NCBI GenBank assembly: GCA_026003195.1
Contig: BPGU01000003.1
Coordinates: 408,763-472,762, forward strand
Source: Armatimonadota bacterium
GTDB taxonomy: Bacteria; Armatimonadota; HRBIN16
Direction: 5' to 3'
DNA length: 64,000 bases
Shown here: piece after piece, positions 26,384 to 35,914 of the stretch
Layout of the letters: every line of letters begins with the position of its first letter
How positions within the stretch are numbered: position 1 is the first letter of the stretch
Made by a program: the position numbers and the translations under genes
The notes under the pieces: generated by a model
Told to the model about the DNA's origin: nothing
The model's database searches: none
The model's input: the letters and a program-made list of their open reading frames with translations, nothing else

Positions 26384-28516
26384 CTATTCGGATACTTGCA
26401 CGGTCCCCTTCCGTTCCAGCTTGCTCCATCCGGCGCGCACACCCTGCAGGGCAGTGAGCACCGACTTGATCATCACCGCGTACATCAGCTGGCGATACAC
26501 GAACCGCTGCCAGAACAGCCACCATAGCAGCCGCATTCGCTCACGGTCCAGGCGGAAAGCGACGCTGCTTGCCAGCAGTTCAATCGCGAAGAACAGAGCG
26601 TAGAGAAAGCCGATTTGCGAGAGCGCGGCAACCGCCTGGGGCAGGGGGTGCCAGTCCTGACGCAATAGCCCACGGGTGAGCCACGCTTCCCCCACGTTGA
26701 CCAGCGTCCACGCCACCTGCAAATCCACCAGAGGCGACAGAATCTGGAAGAGCACTTGAAACAACCACAGGGACGGCAGCAATACCCAGCCGAACCATCC
26801 ATAACGACCCAGCGCGTCACGATGCTTCCACAAGCACTGCAGGGTACCGTATGCCCAGCGGAAACGCTGGCGGAACAAGCCCTTCAGGTTGTCTGGCGCC
26901 TCCGTGAGCCCGATGGCGTCGTTGGCGGTTTCGATGTGCCAGCCCGCCCGGCGCAGTCGCCAGGTCAGGTCCATGTCCTCTGCCATCGTATCGCGCTCAT
27001 AGCCGCCAGCCTGTAGCACCGCCTCGCGCCTCCACGCCCCCACTGCGCCGGGTACCACGGTGACCGCGTTGAGCAGTGCGTAGGCGCGCCGATCCAGATT
27101 CTGGCTGGTGATGTACTCTATCGCCTGCCAGCGCGTTAGCACATTGATGCGGTTGCCTACTTTCACATTGCCGGCGACGGCTCCTACTCGCGGGTCCGCA
27201 AATCGCCTGACCAGGCGAACGACGGTATCGGGCAGGAAGATGGTATCCGCATCGAGAGCAATCAGTATCTCGCCGGTAGCGTGCTGGATAGCATGATTCA
27301 GGACAGCCGCCCTGCCCTGATTGGGCTGACATATCAGCCTCACCTGCGGATGCGACGCGAACAACCGCTGCACCTCCTGTGCGGTGCCATCGGTAGAACC
27401 GTCGTCCACAACGATTACTTCCAGCGGGCTATACCCACTGTCCAGAACGGCTTGAATGGTGCGCCCGATCACCTTCTGCTCGTTATAGGCGGCGATAAGC
27501 GCACTGACCGACGGACAATAATTCGGCATCGCCTGCTGACGGCGCTCGCGCACCGCCCCAAGCAGCGCCAAAGGTATCACCGTCCCTACGCGCACAATCG
27601 CCAGCGCAATAGCGGTCAGAAACGCAAGACGCAGAAAGACGTCTGTCCAGTAGTTCACCTCAAAGACGACCTTGTCCACCCCTATCAGCACTATATCCTT
27701 GGGCGATAGCGGCGGCATGATACTTTCACGAGAGGTACCCAGCAGGTCCGACACCGTGACGAACCGATACCCCCGTCGTTGTAGTTCAGGAATGATGATA
27801 CTCAACGCCTTTACCGTTTGCGAGCGGTCGCCCCCGCCATCGTGCAGCAAAATGGTGTTGCCTATCCCTGCCTGCACCTGCTGGATAACCTGTTGCGCAA
27901 TATCTTCTGCGGTACGCCTGTGGGTCACATGCCCGGCGTCACGAGGCTGAAGGTTCCAGTCCTGCGGGTCGATGAATTCACCCACTGTGAGGTAGCCCAT
28001 CTGCTGCTGGGGCGGTTTGTCCGGACGGTTGTCCCGAGCGCGAAGGATAGCCTCTTGAAAGGTCAGCGTTTCGGCGTTCCGTGAGGAGTCACCCCAGTCG
28101 TATGCGTAGTTACCGATGCCAAGCACCAGCTTGCCTGCGGGAATAACCTTCAATGCTTGCTCCAGAAGACGTCGCGTCCACTCCAGAGAAGCTACCGGTC
28201 CAGTGGTGCCGCCCGCGTAGTGTTCGTCATACGCCATGATCACTACAAAATCGGAGGCAGCAGCCGCGTCCCGCCAGTACACGGGGCTACTCCCGGCTTC
28301 TAGTAGTGCATCAATGATGATCCCTCTGCAGGGCGAGGCTCCCGCCGAGCCGTCGGTGTCCTTGCGAGGAAGCGACAGCCCACGAAGCAATCCCCCTCGT
28401 GGGCGCAGGAGATGATTGCGCCCTTCGCAGTTCGAAGGACACATCGGTCGCTTCGGGGGGCGACCGTTTAACAGGGTTCCGTTTGGACGGACTGTGAGCT
28501 GCTGAGCGGGTTGCAC
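26384..28516 (-). CDS. Rearranged GH18/NodB/GT2 fusion; GT2 glycosyltransferase domain intact
   Basis: This is a membrane GT2 glycosyltransferase of the hyaluronan/cellulose-synthase kind (710 aa) with remnants of two other domains. Residues 1-65 are encoded by dispersed repeat B and look unlike protein. 66-157 match the middle of a GH18 domain (FVVIMAYDEHY, KLVLGIGNYAYDW) without its catalytic DxxDxDxE. 172-260 match only the end of a NodB deacetylase (MGYLTVGEFIDPQDW, LLHDGGGDRSQTV). A transmembrane segment lies near 293-320. The GT2 domain from 335 is intact, with DDGSTDGT at 371-378, a DAD motif, ED in AEDMDLTWR and QRFRW, followed by C-terminal transmembrane helices. The true start is unclear and the gene may be a pseudogene for the two hydrolase activities. 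Confidence 0.72.
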   Translation of the reverse strand: MQPAQQLTVRPNGTLLNGRPPKRPMCPSNCEGRNHLLRPRGGLLRGLSLPRKDTDGSAGASPCRGIIIDALLEAGSSPVYWRDAAAASDFVVIMAYDEHYAGGTTGPVASLEWTRRLLEQALKVIPAGKLVLGIGNYAYDWGDSSRNAETLTFQEAILRARDNRPDKPPQQQMGYLTVGEFIDPQDWNLQPRDAGHVTHRRTAEDIAQQVIQQVQAGIGNTILLHDGGGDRSQTVKALSIIIPELQRRGYRFVTVSDLLGTSRESIMPPLSPKDIVLIGVDKVVFEVNYWTDVFLRLAFLTAIALAIVRVGTVIPLALLGAVRERRQQAMPNYCPSVSALIAAYNEQKVIGRTIQAVLDSGYSPLEVIVVDDGSTDGTAQEVQRLFASHPQVRLICQPNQGRAAVLNHAIQHATGEILIALDADTIFLPDTVVRLVRRFADPRVGAVAGNVKVGNRINVLTRWQAIEYITSQNLDRRAYALLNAVTVVPGAVGAWRREAVLQAGGYERDTMAEDMDLTWRLRRAGWHIETANDAIGLTEAPDNLKGLFRQRFRWAYGTLQCLWKHRDALGRYGWFGWVLLPSLWLFQVLFQILSPLVDLQVAWTLVNVGEAWLTRGLLRQDWHPLPQAVAALSQIGFLYALFFAIELLASSVAFRLDRERMRLLWWLFWQRFVYRQLMYAVMIKSVLTALQGVRAGWSKLERKGTVQVSE
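28331..28363. repeat. Dispersed repeat B, copy 2 (inside the GT2 fusion reading frame)
   Basis: GGGCGAGGCTCCCGCCGAGC followed by CGTCGGTG. The core matches 14034, 50871 and 53290. It lies within the 5' part of the preceding reading frame, where homology to GH18 stops. Confidence 0.65.
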
Positions 28517-28595
28517 TCACAGGAAGGATAAAGATACCACTCCTCTCGAAAGAGAACATACGACGAGGCATGAAAGTGAACAGGTTTGGGGTTCA

Positions 28596-29561
28596 ATGCG
28601 TCCACCTTTTCGCGCTCGTGATGAGAGATACGTCGCATGGCTGTTCCTGCTGCCGAACTTTCTCGGCTTCGCGGTGTTCACCGCGGGACCGGTGCTGTTT
28701 TCGCTCGTCGTCAGTTTCTCGAACTGGAATCTGCAGCGCACCATCCCCTTCCAGTGGATTGGGGTCGAGAACTATATAGAGCTGATGCATGATCAGCAGT
28801 TCTGGCTGTACTTCATCAATACGCTCTATCTCATGTTAGGGATGCCCATCGCCATTGCGGGTTCGCTCGCGCTGGCGGTGTTGCTCAGCCAGAAACTGCG
28901 GGGTATCGTGCTGTACCGAACGCTCTTTTACCTGCCCAGCATCACCAGTGGGGTGGCGCTGATGATACTCTGGAAAGCGCTATACAACCCCGATTTCGGT
29001 CCCATCAACGCAGCGATTAACGCGGTGAGCCAGGCGTTAGGGCTGGACGTGAAGGCGCCGCAGTGGCTGCTTTCCACCGCCAACCTGTTGGGGCTGGACG
29101 TGGAGCAGGTGCGCGTCACCGCGAAACAGTTCGGGCTGGGTGCGCGCGATGCGCTCATCATCATGGGAATCTGGATTGCCATCGGTGGGAACAATATGCT
29201 TCTCTATCTCGCCGCGCTCACCAATGTACCGCAGGAGCTGATAGAAGCCGCGCAGCTGGACGGGGCGGGTAAATGGTCGGTGTTTCGCAACGTCACCTGG
29301 CCGCAGCTGGCTCCCACCACCTTCTTTATCGTGGTGATGAGCTTCATCGGGGGACTGCAAGGTGGCTTCGAGCAGGCGCGTGTGATGACAGCGGGTGGGC
29401 CCGCAGGCACAACCACCACCCTGACGTATTATATCTATACCAAAGCGTTCGAGGAGTTCCAGATTGGATACGCCTCGGCGATTTCGTGGATACTGTTCGC
29501 CATTATCTTCGTGGTGACGCTGGTCAACTGGAAGTTCGGCGCGAAAGAGGTCAGCTATTGA
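28596..29561 (+). CDS. Sugar ABC transporter permease (MalF/UgpA-like)
   Basis: This is an inner-membrane permease of a CUT1 carbohydrate importer (321 aa). The N-terminal segment WLFLLPNFLGFAVFTAGPVL is typical, about six transmembrane helices are present, and the ATPase-coupling EAA loop is EAAQLDGAGKWSVFRNVTWP. The partner permease is at 30197-31060. Neither the binding protein nor the ATPase is adjacent. The RBS is weak (AGGT about 9-10 nt upstream). Confidence 0.92.
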   Translation: MRPPFRARDERYVAWLFLLPNFLGFAVFTAGPVLFSLVVSFSNWNLQRTIPFQWIGVENYIELMHDQQFWLYFINTLYLMLGMPIAIAGSLALAVLLSQKLRGIVLYRTLFYLPSITSGVALMILWKALYNPDFGPINAAINAVSQALGLDVKAPQWLLSTANLLGLDVEQVRVTAKQFGLGARDALIIMGIWIAIGGNNMLLYLAALTNVPQELIEAAQLDGAGKWSVFRNVTWPQLAPTTFFIVVMSFIGGLQGGFEQARVMTAGGPAGTTTTLTYYIYTKAFEEFQIGYASAISWILFAIIFVVTLVNWKFGAKEVSY

Positions 29562-29644
29562 GAGATCACTTCACCTCACGCAGAACAAAATTGACAAAAC
29601 TCAGGGTTCACGATATAGTGAACCTGAGGACTGGAGGATAGCGT

Positions 29645-30037
29645 ATGGGAGCACAACACACGGTTTCACAAGAGGCATTCCCCCCTGCCTATGTTAGGGC
29701 GACTTTGCATCAACTCGATGCATGGGGCGTTATGGTCACCAACAGAGAGAGGGTAGTGGGTTATCTGGAACAGCATCTCGATGTGATTGCTGCTTTACTC
29801 CAAGCGGCGGAGGAAACCCGAAAACGCTTTCCAGAGGCGCCGCTCGTCCTTACCGTGTGTGATGATATGGAGTTCGAGCACTGCTACCTTACCCTGTATA
29901 TCCGCCTGCGGGAGTATGATTCGGAACTAATGCAACGCCTTGACGAAATAGACTCTCAGTATATACCTCTGCTAGAAGGCGCAAATGGATGGTTCTTGCT
30001 CACGACCGACCGGAGTAAAGCCATGCTGCGGTTGTAG
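29645..30037 (+). CDS. Small hypothetical protein between the two sugar permeases
   Basis: This 130-aa acidic soluble protein is not assigned to a named family. It has an N-terminal helical part (AYVRATLHQLDAWGVMV), a YLEQHLDVIAALLQAAEETR helix, then a beta-rich half (LVLTVCDDMEFEHCYLTLYI) ending WFLLTTDRSK. GGAGG lies close before the ATG. It interrupts what is normally a contiguous permease pair. Its size and position suggest one half of a small two-gene module with the fragment that follows, possibly toxin-antitoxin-like; this is a guess. Confidence 0.6.
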   Translation: MGAQHTVSQEAFPPAYVRATLHQLDAWGVMVTNRERVVGYLEQHLDVIAALLQAAEETRKRFPEAPLVLTVCDDMEFEHCYLTLYIRLREYDSELMQRLDEIDSQYIPLLEGANGWFLLTTDRSKAMLRL

Positions 30038-30203
30038 ATTACTGCGTCAGCATGGTCAGGCTGCAGCTGCCATCCGGCTCAGCCGACTTCGCCAGTGGCG
30101 TAATCAGTGCGATGACGATAATGAGGTAGCACACCTGCCTGCTCTGGCGGCAAATGCGCTGGAGTACGCACATGCGCTGATGGAGAGTAGCCTTTCATGG
30201 TAG
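29985..30203 (+). pseudogene. Possible remnant of a small partner gene
   Basis: This 72-codon frame overlaps the end of the preceding gene by 53 nt and the start of the next permease by 7 nt. Only its C-terminal half looks like protein (EVAHLPALAANALEYAHALM, a plausible helix). The N-terminal half looks like an out-of-frame reading. I take it as the tail of a decayed partner of the 29645 gene; it could also be noise. Confidence 0.25.
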
Positions 30204-31060
30204 AAACCGCTCCTGTCCAGAAGCCCGCACCGCTAGCGGTATGGTGGAACCGCGTGGGCAAGGTCATCGCCAGCCATCTGGTACTGACGCTTATCGCGCT
30301 CACCACGCTCGCGCCGTTCGTGTGGATGGTGCTGGCAAGCTTCAAGCCACTGGAAGAGGTGGAGCAAATTAACCCTCTGCCCAGCGTGTGGCATCCCGAA
30401 AACTACGCGAAGGTGTTTGAGCAGATACCCTTCGCCCGCTACTACTTCAACAGCGTGTTTATCGCGGCGTGGGTCACCTTCCTGCAGTGCCTCACCAGCG
30501 CGATGGCAGCATACGCTTTTGCCCGGTTACGGTGGAAAGGACGTGACGCCGTGTTCCGTCTCTACCTCGCCACGCTGATGATACCGGGCGTGGTCACCAT
30601 GATCCCCAACTATACACTGATGGTGTGGTTGCACCTGCTGGATTCGTACGTCGGGTTGATTGTACCGGCGGCGTTCAGTGCGTTCGGTACGTTCCTGCTG
30701 AGACAGTTCATGCTCACCATTCCCCCTTCGTTAGACGAGGCGGCGAAGATAGACGGTGCCACGCACTGGCAAATCTTCTGGGACATCATTATGCCCCTGT
30801 CGCGCGCGGGGCTGATTACGCTGGCGATATTTACCTTCATGGGCAACTATGGCTCCTTCTTCTGGCCCCTTATCCTGATTAAGAGTGAGCATCTGCGCAC
30901 CCTGCCCATTGGGATGCTCTACTTTGATACCAACTATGGCAGGCAGACCAACCTCATCATGGCGGCGAGCGTGATGAACATCATCCCGCTGGTCATCCTG
31001 TTCGTGGTGTCGCAACGGTTCCTCGTGCGCGGCATTCAGCTGGGGGCGGTGAAGGGGTAG
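30197..31060 (+). CDS. Sugar ABC transporter permease (MalG/UgpE-like)
   Basis: This is the second permease of the CUT1 importer (287 aa). It has the N-terminal TLAPFVWMVLASFKPLEEV, six transmembrane helices and the EAA loop EAAKIDGATHWQIFWDIIMP near residues 181-200. It is followed 7 nt later by the Nudix gene. The substrate is unknown. Confidence 0.93.
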   Translation: MVETAPVQKPAPLAVWWNRVGKVIASHLVLTLIALTTLAPFVWMVLASFKPLEEVEQINPLPSVWHPENYAKVFEQIPFARYYFNSVFIAAWVTFLQCLTSAMAAYAFARLRWKGRDAVFRLYLATLMIPGVVTMIPNYTLMVWLHLLDSYVGLIVPAAFSAFGTFLLRQFMLTIPPSLDEAAKIDGATHWQIFWDIIMPLSRAGLITLAIFTFMGNYGSFFWPLILIKSEHLRTLPIGMLYFDTNYGRQTNLIMAASVMNIIPLVILFVVSQRFLVRGIQLGAVKG

Positions 31061-31067
31061 GCGGAAC

Positions 31068-31616
31068 ATGGATAACCCCTGGCGTACACTATCATCCACG
31101 CTTATCTACGACAACCCCTGGATTTCGGTCACGGAACACCAGGTGATAAAGCCATCTGGTGGTGCGGGTATCTACGGCGTGGTGCACTTCAAGAACCGCG
31201 CAATCGGCGTGTTACCTCTGGATGACGAAGGGTGCACCTGGCTGGTGGGACAGTACCGTTACACGCTGGGGCAGTACTCGTGGGAGATACCCGAAGGTGG
31301 CGGCAGGCTGGACGAAGAGCCTCTACACGCGGCACAGCGTGAACTGAAGGAAGAGACGGGTATGGAGGCGGAGGAGTGGCGTGAAATCCTGCGCATGCAC
31401 CTTTCCAACTCGGTAACGGACGAATTGGCGATTGTGTACCTGGCGCGCGGGCTGAAACAGGGGGACGCTCAGCCTGAGGACACGGAGCTGCTGCAGGTGC
31501 GGCGTGTGCCTTTTGAGGAAGCCTATCGCATGGTGTGCGAAGGGGGGATCACCGATGCCATCAGCGTGGCAGCGATCCTGCGCGTCCAGCTGATGATACA
31601 GAGCGGAGAGCTGTAG
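31068..31616 (+). CDS. Nudix hydrolase (ADP-ribose pyrophosphatase-like)
   Basis: This Nudix-fold pyrophosphohydrolase (182 aa) has the complete Nudix box GX5EX7REUXEEXGU, running from GGGRLDE to RELKEETGM near residues 75-97. The upstream IGVLPLDDEGCTWLVGQYRY is the usual ADP-ribose-type beta strand region. Likely substrates are ADP-ribose or other nucleoside diphosphate sugars. It lies 7 nt after the permease stop and is probably in the same operon. Confidence 0.92.
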   Translation: MDNPWRTLSSTLIYDNPWISVTEHQVIKPSGGAGIYGVVHFKNRAIGVLPLDDEGCTWLVGQYRYTLGQYSWEIPEGGGRLDEEPLHAAQRELKEETGMEAEEWREILRMHLSNSVTDELAIVYLARGLKQGDAQPEDTELLQVRRVPFEEAYRMVCEGGITDAISVAAILRVQLMIQSGEL

Positions 31617-31739
31617 TCGGCAGCCGTTCCGACACCTGTACCGGGCAACGCTGTGGACCCGCTCCTCCGAGCGCAGGCGAGGCATCTGCTCCTGTCCATG
31701 ACTTGAGACGCCTCGCTCGCGCTCCTATAAAGGAGTTGC

Positions 31740-33809
31740 TTATCTCCATTCCAGCACAGTCGTGGACTCGATATGTCCCTCCAGCCACTCGCGCTCGAAC
31801 CACGTTGGTTTCAGACGGCTCTTGCTGAACAGCTTCTCCGCCTGGTCGGTGTAGTGCGGCGAGGTGGGGTGGTCGCTTTGACCGTATGGGTTGGCACTGT
31901 AGGACTCCACTGCCCCTTTGCGGAACAGCACCACCTGCGTCCAGTTCTGTCCGGTGTATCCATAGAAAATGTTATCCGCCTCCATTCGCGAGCCGACCGC
32001 ACGTAGTGTTTGTCCACCGCCCGTTTCGCCACCCGAGATGGGCCACGATTTGCCCCCACGACGCACGCGGTGGATCTCCCCCCAGGAAACCTCCAGCCGT
32101 CCGTAGCGTTTCTGTACCTCTTCCACTGCTGCTGCCAGCGCCTTTATCAACGCATCCGCTTGTTCGGCGGTAAGCGGTTTGCGGGCACGTACCGCTTCAG
32201 GGTCTATCGGCGGGGAAAAGCGCTTGATGGCTTCCCGCCAGAATCGGAACAGCGTCGCGCCGGTGCTGTCGGCGTTCATAAAGCCATCCCACCGCTTGAG
32301 CAGGCTGATAGCGGGTTGCAACTTCGCGACCGTCTCTTTATCCGCACTCCGCTCCTCCGCCTGCGCCAGCGCCTCCTTCCACTGCTCCGCCATATCGGCG
32401 TGCGTGTCCAGCGCGATGGCTATCGCTTGGCTCAGCGTCATGCGTGGGGTGTTCTCTAACAGCTCCACAGCTCGCCTGCCGCGCGAATTATTCTCGTTAG
32501 GACGGGTGCCGTAGATATATTCGGGATATTTATCCGCTGTGAGCGGCGACCCTACCAGCATGTTGTCGGGACCGATGTTGCAGTTCTGCATATATCCGCG
32601 CGAGGGGTTGAGCAGCTGTACCAGGTCTTTCATCGGGTGGATGCCCAGCCACTCGGTAGCGCGGGTGTTGCCAGGCACCGGCTTGCTGAAGTCGTACCCC
32701 TTCGGACGGATGGGCACGCGACCGGTGCGCACGTAGAAGATGTTGCCCTCTACGTCGGCGTACATGATGTTCTGCTCCATGAAGTGGTTCATCGCCATCG
32801 CCTGCTGGAACTCTTTCAGGTTGCGGGCGGTCGCCATGCGATACAGCTGCACCACGAAGCCCACTTCGTTCATGTACGGGGTGGCGACAGCGTATGCCCG
32901 ATGCCCCTCGCGCAGGATGATGGGTCCGTGATGGGTATAGTGTATCTCGCGCTCCACCGGGGGTTTGCCCGCCACGTTGATGCGCACCTTGCGCACGGTC
33001 ATAGGGCGCCATTTGCCCTCGTAGCGGTACTGCAAGGGGTTGTCCGGATTGACCTCTTCCACGTAGATGTCGGTGGTGTCGGGACCGCCGGTTGTCGCCG
33101 CCCAGCCGAGGTAGCGGTTGTGTCCCAATCCCAGCAGAGGTGCGCCCAGCGGACCGAAGCCGGACACGTGCAGTTGCCCACCGTGCGCGCGGAACTCGTA
33201 GAAGCGGAACTCGTTGTCCCAGGGGATATGCGGGTCAATCAGCAGGATGGCGCACCCTTCGGCGGTGCGCTCCGGTCGTACCGCCCACTCATTCGAGCTG
33301 AAGGGCAGGTTCACCTCGTTACGTCGCTGCAGTTCCGCTACTGCCCGCCCCATGGGCCAGTTGAAGATGATATAGCGTCCCAGCGCCACCACCTGCCAGG
33401 GCTCTATCTTCGGTGCCCAGGAGGGAACCTGTTCGGGATGTCGTCTCATATAGTCCTTGACGCCCTGCTGGTACGCTTCGATGACAGAGCGGACTTTGGC
33501 AGGTAGTTCGCGGTAGCGTCGCCGGCTCACCTCTTCGTGCCCGACGAAGCGCTGTTGCCAGTCGTGTTCTATCCACTGCTCGCCGAAGACCTCCGCCATC
33601 GTGCCCGCGGCGAGGCGATAGTTTTTCAGCAGCTGCTCCAGCCGGTCTTCCGCCTGCGCCCAGCCCAGTCCGTAGGCAACACCCTCTTCGGTTTGCGCAT
33701 AGATATGGGGCACGCCCCACACGTCGCGATAGATGGTTACCTTTTCGGCGAAGCAGACATTGGCAAGCAACAACCCGCTTGCTAAAACGGTGAGAAAAGC
33801 AAAGCGCAT
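31740..33809 (-). CDS. Penicillin acylase family Ntn-hydrolase
   Basis: This is a secreted N-terminal-nucleophile amidohydrolase (689 aa). A signal peptide (MRFAFLTVLASGLLLANVCF) precedes the A-chain, which opens VTIYRDVWGVPHIYAQTEEG. The probable autoprocessing site and catalytic Ser is S172 in SSNEWAV, where the new B-chain starts. FGPLGAPLLGLGHNRYLGWA is the usual B-chain segment. Such enzymes cleave acyl homoserine lactones, beta-lactams or other N-acyl amides; the natural substrate is unknown. Confidence 0.92.
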   Translation of the reverse strand: MRFAFLTVLASGLLLANVCFAEKVTIYRDVWGVPHIYAQTEEGVAYGLGWAQAEDRLEQLLKNYRLAAGTMAEVFGEQWIEHDWQQRFVGHEEVSRRRYRELPAKVRSVIEAYQQGVKDYMRRHPEQVPSWAPKIEPWQVVALGRYIIFNWPMGRAVAELQRRNEVNLPFSSNEWAVRPERTAEGCAILLIDPHIPWDNEFRFYEFRAHGGQLHVSGFGPLGAPLLGLGHNRYLGWAATTGGPDTTDIYVEEVNPDNPLQYRYEGKWRPMTVRKVRINVAGKPPVEREIHYTHHGPIILREGHRAYAVATPYMNEVGFVVQLYRMATARNLKEFQQAMAMNHFMEQNIMYADVEGNIFYVRTGRVPIRPKGYDFSKPVPGNTRATEWLGIHPMKDLVQLLNPSRGYMQNCNIGPDNMLVGSPLTADKYPEYIYGTRPNENNSRGRRAVELLENTPRMTLSQAIAIALDTHADMAEQWKEALAQAEERSADKETVAKLQPAISLLKRWDGFMNADSTGATLFRFWREAIKRFSPPIDPEAVRARKPLTAEQADALIKALAAAVEEVQKRYGRLEVSWGEIHRVRRGGKSWPISGGETGGGQTLRAVGSRMEADNIFYGYTGQNWTQVVLFRKGAVESYSANPYGQSDHPTSPHYTDQAEKLFSKSRLKPTWFEREWLEGHIESTTVLEWR

Positions 33810-33978
33810 GTGACCCTCCTGTCATGCTAAGCGATAGCGAAGCCTCTTTCTCTCCTGGTGTCATGGCGACCGTCAGCGAAGCATCCCCACGTAGCGCCAG
33901 CGACGAGATTCTTCACCTCGCTTGAATCTATTGCCCGCAGCACAGCCTGAGCCTTGGCGAGCTGCTATGGCTTCATCT

Positions 33979-35184
33979 TCAAGATATCTTCATCAATTCC
34001 TGCAGCTGACTCAGATAGCTCTCGGTCTGCTCTTGCAGTTTCTGCGCCGAGAGAGGATTCAGGCGCATCCCGCAGTGCGCAATGTCGTTGCGCAGGTTGC
34101 ACAAGCCAGGCCACAGCTGTTGTAGCACCTTGTGCAGCTCGGGTTCACGGAGCCACTCTGGCACAACCGCTTTGTTTGCATCTGGACGAAAGGCACTGTT
34201 CAGGTCGTTTTCAGCGCTATTACGCGATTTGTCAGATAGCCAATCATCCTTGTGCAGAGAGCCTCTGCCTGCTTTGTACCAGATTGCCCAGTTGACCAGC
34301 CACTCGCGCGCCACCTGGACCGCTTGCATGGTCAAACCGTATCGCAACAGCTGGTGGATGAAGTCCAGCTGCCTCTGCAAAGTTTCCGAGTTCAGTGTCT
34401 CCGCATCCTGATAGCCAAGCCGTGCGGTTTGCTCAATAACTTCATCCAGAAGCAGACTGAATGGTGTAGCCCATTGATTTATTTCCTTTGCGGCTTGAGA
34501 CAGGGTAGTTTGCAATCCCTGAGCAATCTCAGCGCTCTCTACGGGACGTACCAGGTGGAGTGCTTGAGCAAGATTTTCCAATCCCTTCCCAGCCGCTTTC
34601 AGTTTGACCGGTTCGCCTTCGCCGCTTTTGCGCAGTTTATCGTGCGTCTCTTGCAGCGTCTTCCCTATCCATCGCGCGTCACCCGTTTCTCTAAAGCGTC
34701 GAACCGCTTCCATCCAGTCCATCCAGTGCAGCAGCAAGATGAGATCCATCACCGTAGATTCCGCTTGGCCTCGTTCACTGGGCGCATAGAAGATATGCTC
34801 TATCCTCACCTCACGCGCAGCACGGAGGAAAGCTGCAGCAGCAGTCAAAAGCATCGGCAGAGAGCGAAACGCATGAGTCACATCCAGAGCCACGACATCG
34901 TGCCGATGAACCTGCCCAACCACCCGTTCAAATATCTCCCATATCTCCTTCTCGGTCCTGCCATCAGGAATACGCACGGGGCGCACCCGTTCTTGCAGAC
35001 GCTCTTTTAGCTTTTCCCAGTTCGTGCTCCCCTCTGCTCCCTCAGTAAGGAACACAACGACATCCTGCGGGGATAACCACTTCGCTATTGCCTCCGCGAT
35101 GAATTCGGTTTCGTAGCGCTTATCGTTCCAGACATAGCTGGTCTTCCAGTAAGGGGTCGTGCCGAGGAAGGTGAGCAGCTTCAT
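33979..35184 (-). CDS. CRISPR-associated CARF-HEPN protein (Csx2/TM1812-like)
   Basis: This is an ancillary type III CRISPR RNase (401 aa). The N-terminal CARF domain, which binds cyclic oligoadenylate, begins MKLLTFLGTTPYWKTSYVW and has the family motif DVTHAFRSLP at 101-110. The C-terminal HEPN domain holds the RNase motif R365-NDIA-H370. By family knowledge it would degrade RNA when Cas10 makes cyclic oligoadenylate. The ATG at 35184 has AGGAG 8 nt upstream; a GTG at 35193 overlapping the cmr1 stop is an alternative. No Cas10 gene is in the window. Confidence 0.88.
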   Translation of the reverse strand: MKLLTFLGTTPYWKTSYVWNDKRYETEFIAEAIAKWLSPQDVVVFLTEGAEGSTNWEKLKERLQERVRPVRIPDGRTEKEIWEIFERVVGQVHRHDVVALDVTHAFRSLPMLLTAAAAFLRAAREVRIEHIFYAPSERGQAESTVMDLILLLHWMDWMEAVRRFRETGDARWIGKTLQETHDKLRKSGEGEPVKLKAAGKGLENLAQALHLVRPVESAEIAQGLQTTLSQAAKEINQWATPFSLLLDEVIEQTARLGYQDAETLNSETLQRQLDFIHQLLRYGLTMQAVQVAREWLVNWAIWYKAGRGSLHKDDWLSDKSRNSAENDLNSAFRPDANKAVVPEWLREPELHKVLQQLWPGLCNLRNDIAHCGMRLNPLSAQKLQEQTESYLSQLQELMKIS

Positions 35185-35189
35185 CCCTC

Positions 35190-35810
35190 TCACTCCTGGG
35201 GGGTTATTTGGACGATAACCTTGCGATTACCACTAACTTCTACCTCCACGTCCGCCAGCAGTCGGCGTTTGCCCTGAGTGAGCTGGTTGCGAGCGGATTC
35301 GGGCAGTGTTGCCAGCAGCAATCGGGTTCTCGCCTCGTCTGCGGAGGCACTTTCCGTCCTGCCCTGGTTCTGTCTCTGCACCTGCAGGTTGCGCTGCTCT
35401 TGAAAAGTGTAAAGCAGGTATTGCACCTGAGGACCCACCTGAGCGGGCGAGCCACGCGGGCGAAAGTCGTTGACCGTTTTCTCCTGGTGGTTCCATCGGA
35501 CGTCGCTGACCCTCAACCCCACCTTGCCTGCCCAATCTTTGTGCTCGGTGGCTGCGGCGCCCCATATCGCCGCCTCCGCTTCAAAGAGCTCTTGGGCTTT
35601 GGCATACTGCCCTCCGTAGAGCGCACGCCACCAGAAGCGCAGATGTCCGCGAATAGCCGCGGGGCGGATGATGCACACGGGGTCTACCTCACGCGCCTCG
35701 TAGCCGCCACCAAATAGCGGTGTGATCAGGCGCAGATGCAGCGTCAGGCTGTCAAGTGCAGCAGGCTCCTTCCATTCGGGAGCCGTCGTTTGGGGCATGG
35801 GACGCGCCAT
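35190..35810 (-). CDS. cmr1: Short Cmr1-like RAMP protein (type III-B)
   Basis: This is a Cmr1-like RAMP subunit of the Cmr complex (206 aa, against about 300-450 for most Cmr1). The N-terminal half is clear: LRLITPLFGGG at 26-36 and IRPAAIRGHLRFWWRALYGG at 48-67, followed by EAEAAIWGAA. The C-terminal RAMP part with its expected GxGxRxRRGfG-like glycine-rich loop is absent; the protein ends soon after VQYLLYTFQEQ. It is either truncated by a deletion that joined it to the CARF gene, or a reduced form. GGAGGAAGG precedes the ATG. Confidence 0.8.
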   Translation of the reverse strand: MARPMPQTTAPEWKEPAALDSLTLHLRLITPLFGGGYEAREVDPVCIIRPAAIRGHLRFWWRALYGGQYAKAQELFEAEAAIWGAAATEHKDWAGKVGLRVSDVRWNHQEKTVNDFRPRGSPAQVGPQVQYLLYTFQEQRNLQVQRQNQGRTESASADEARTRLLLATLPESARNQLTQGKRRLLADVEVEVSGNRKVIVQITPQE

Positions 35811-35914
35811 CGCCTTCCTCCAGACAGTGGAGTGTCAGTAAGGTGTTGTCTGCTGATTCGACACGCCCCAACGATTTCCTGCATCCCCACGCCGAATTGG
35901 CAAAAAATGTGCGG

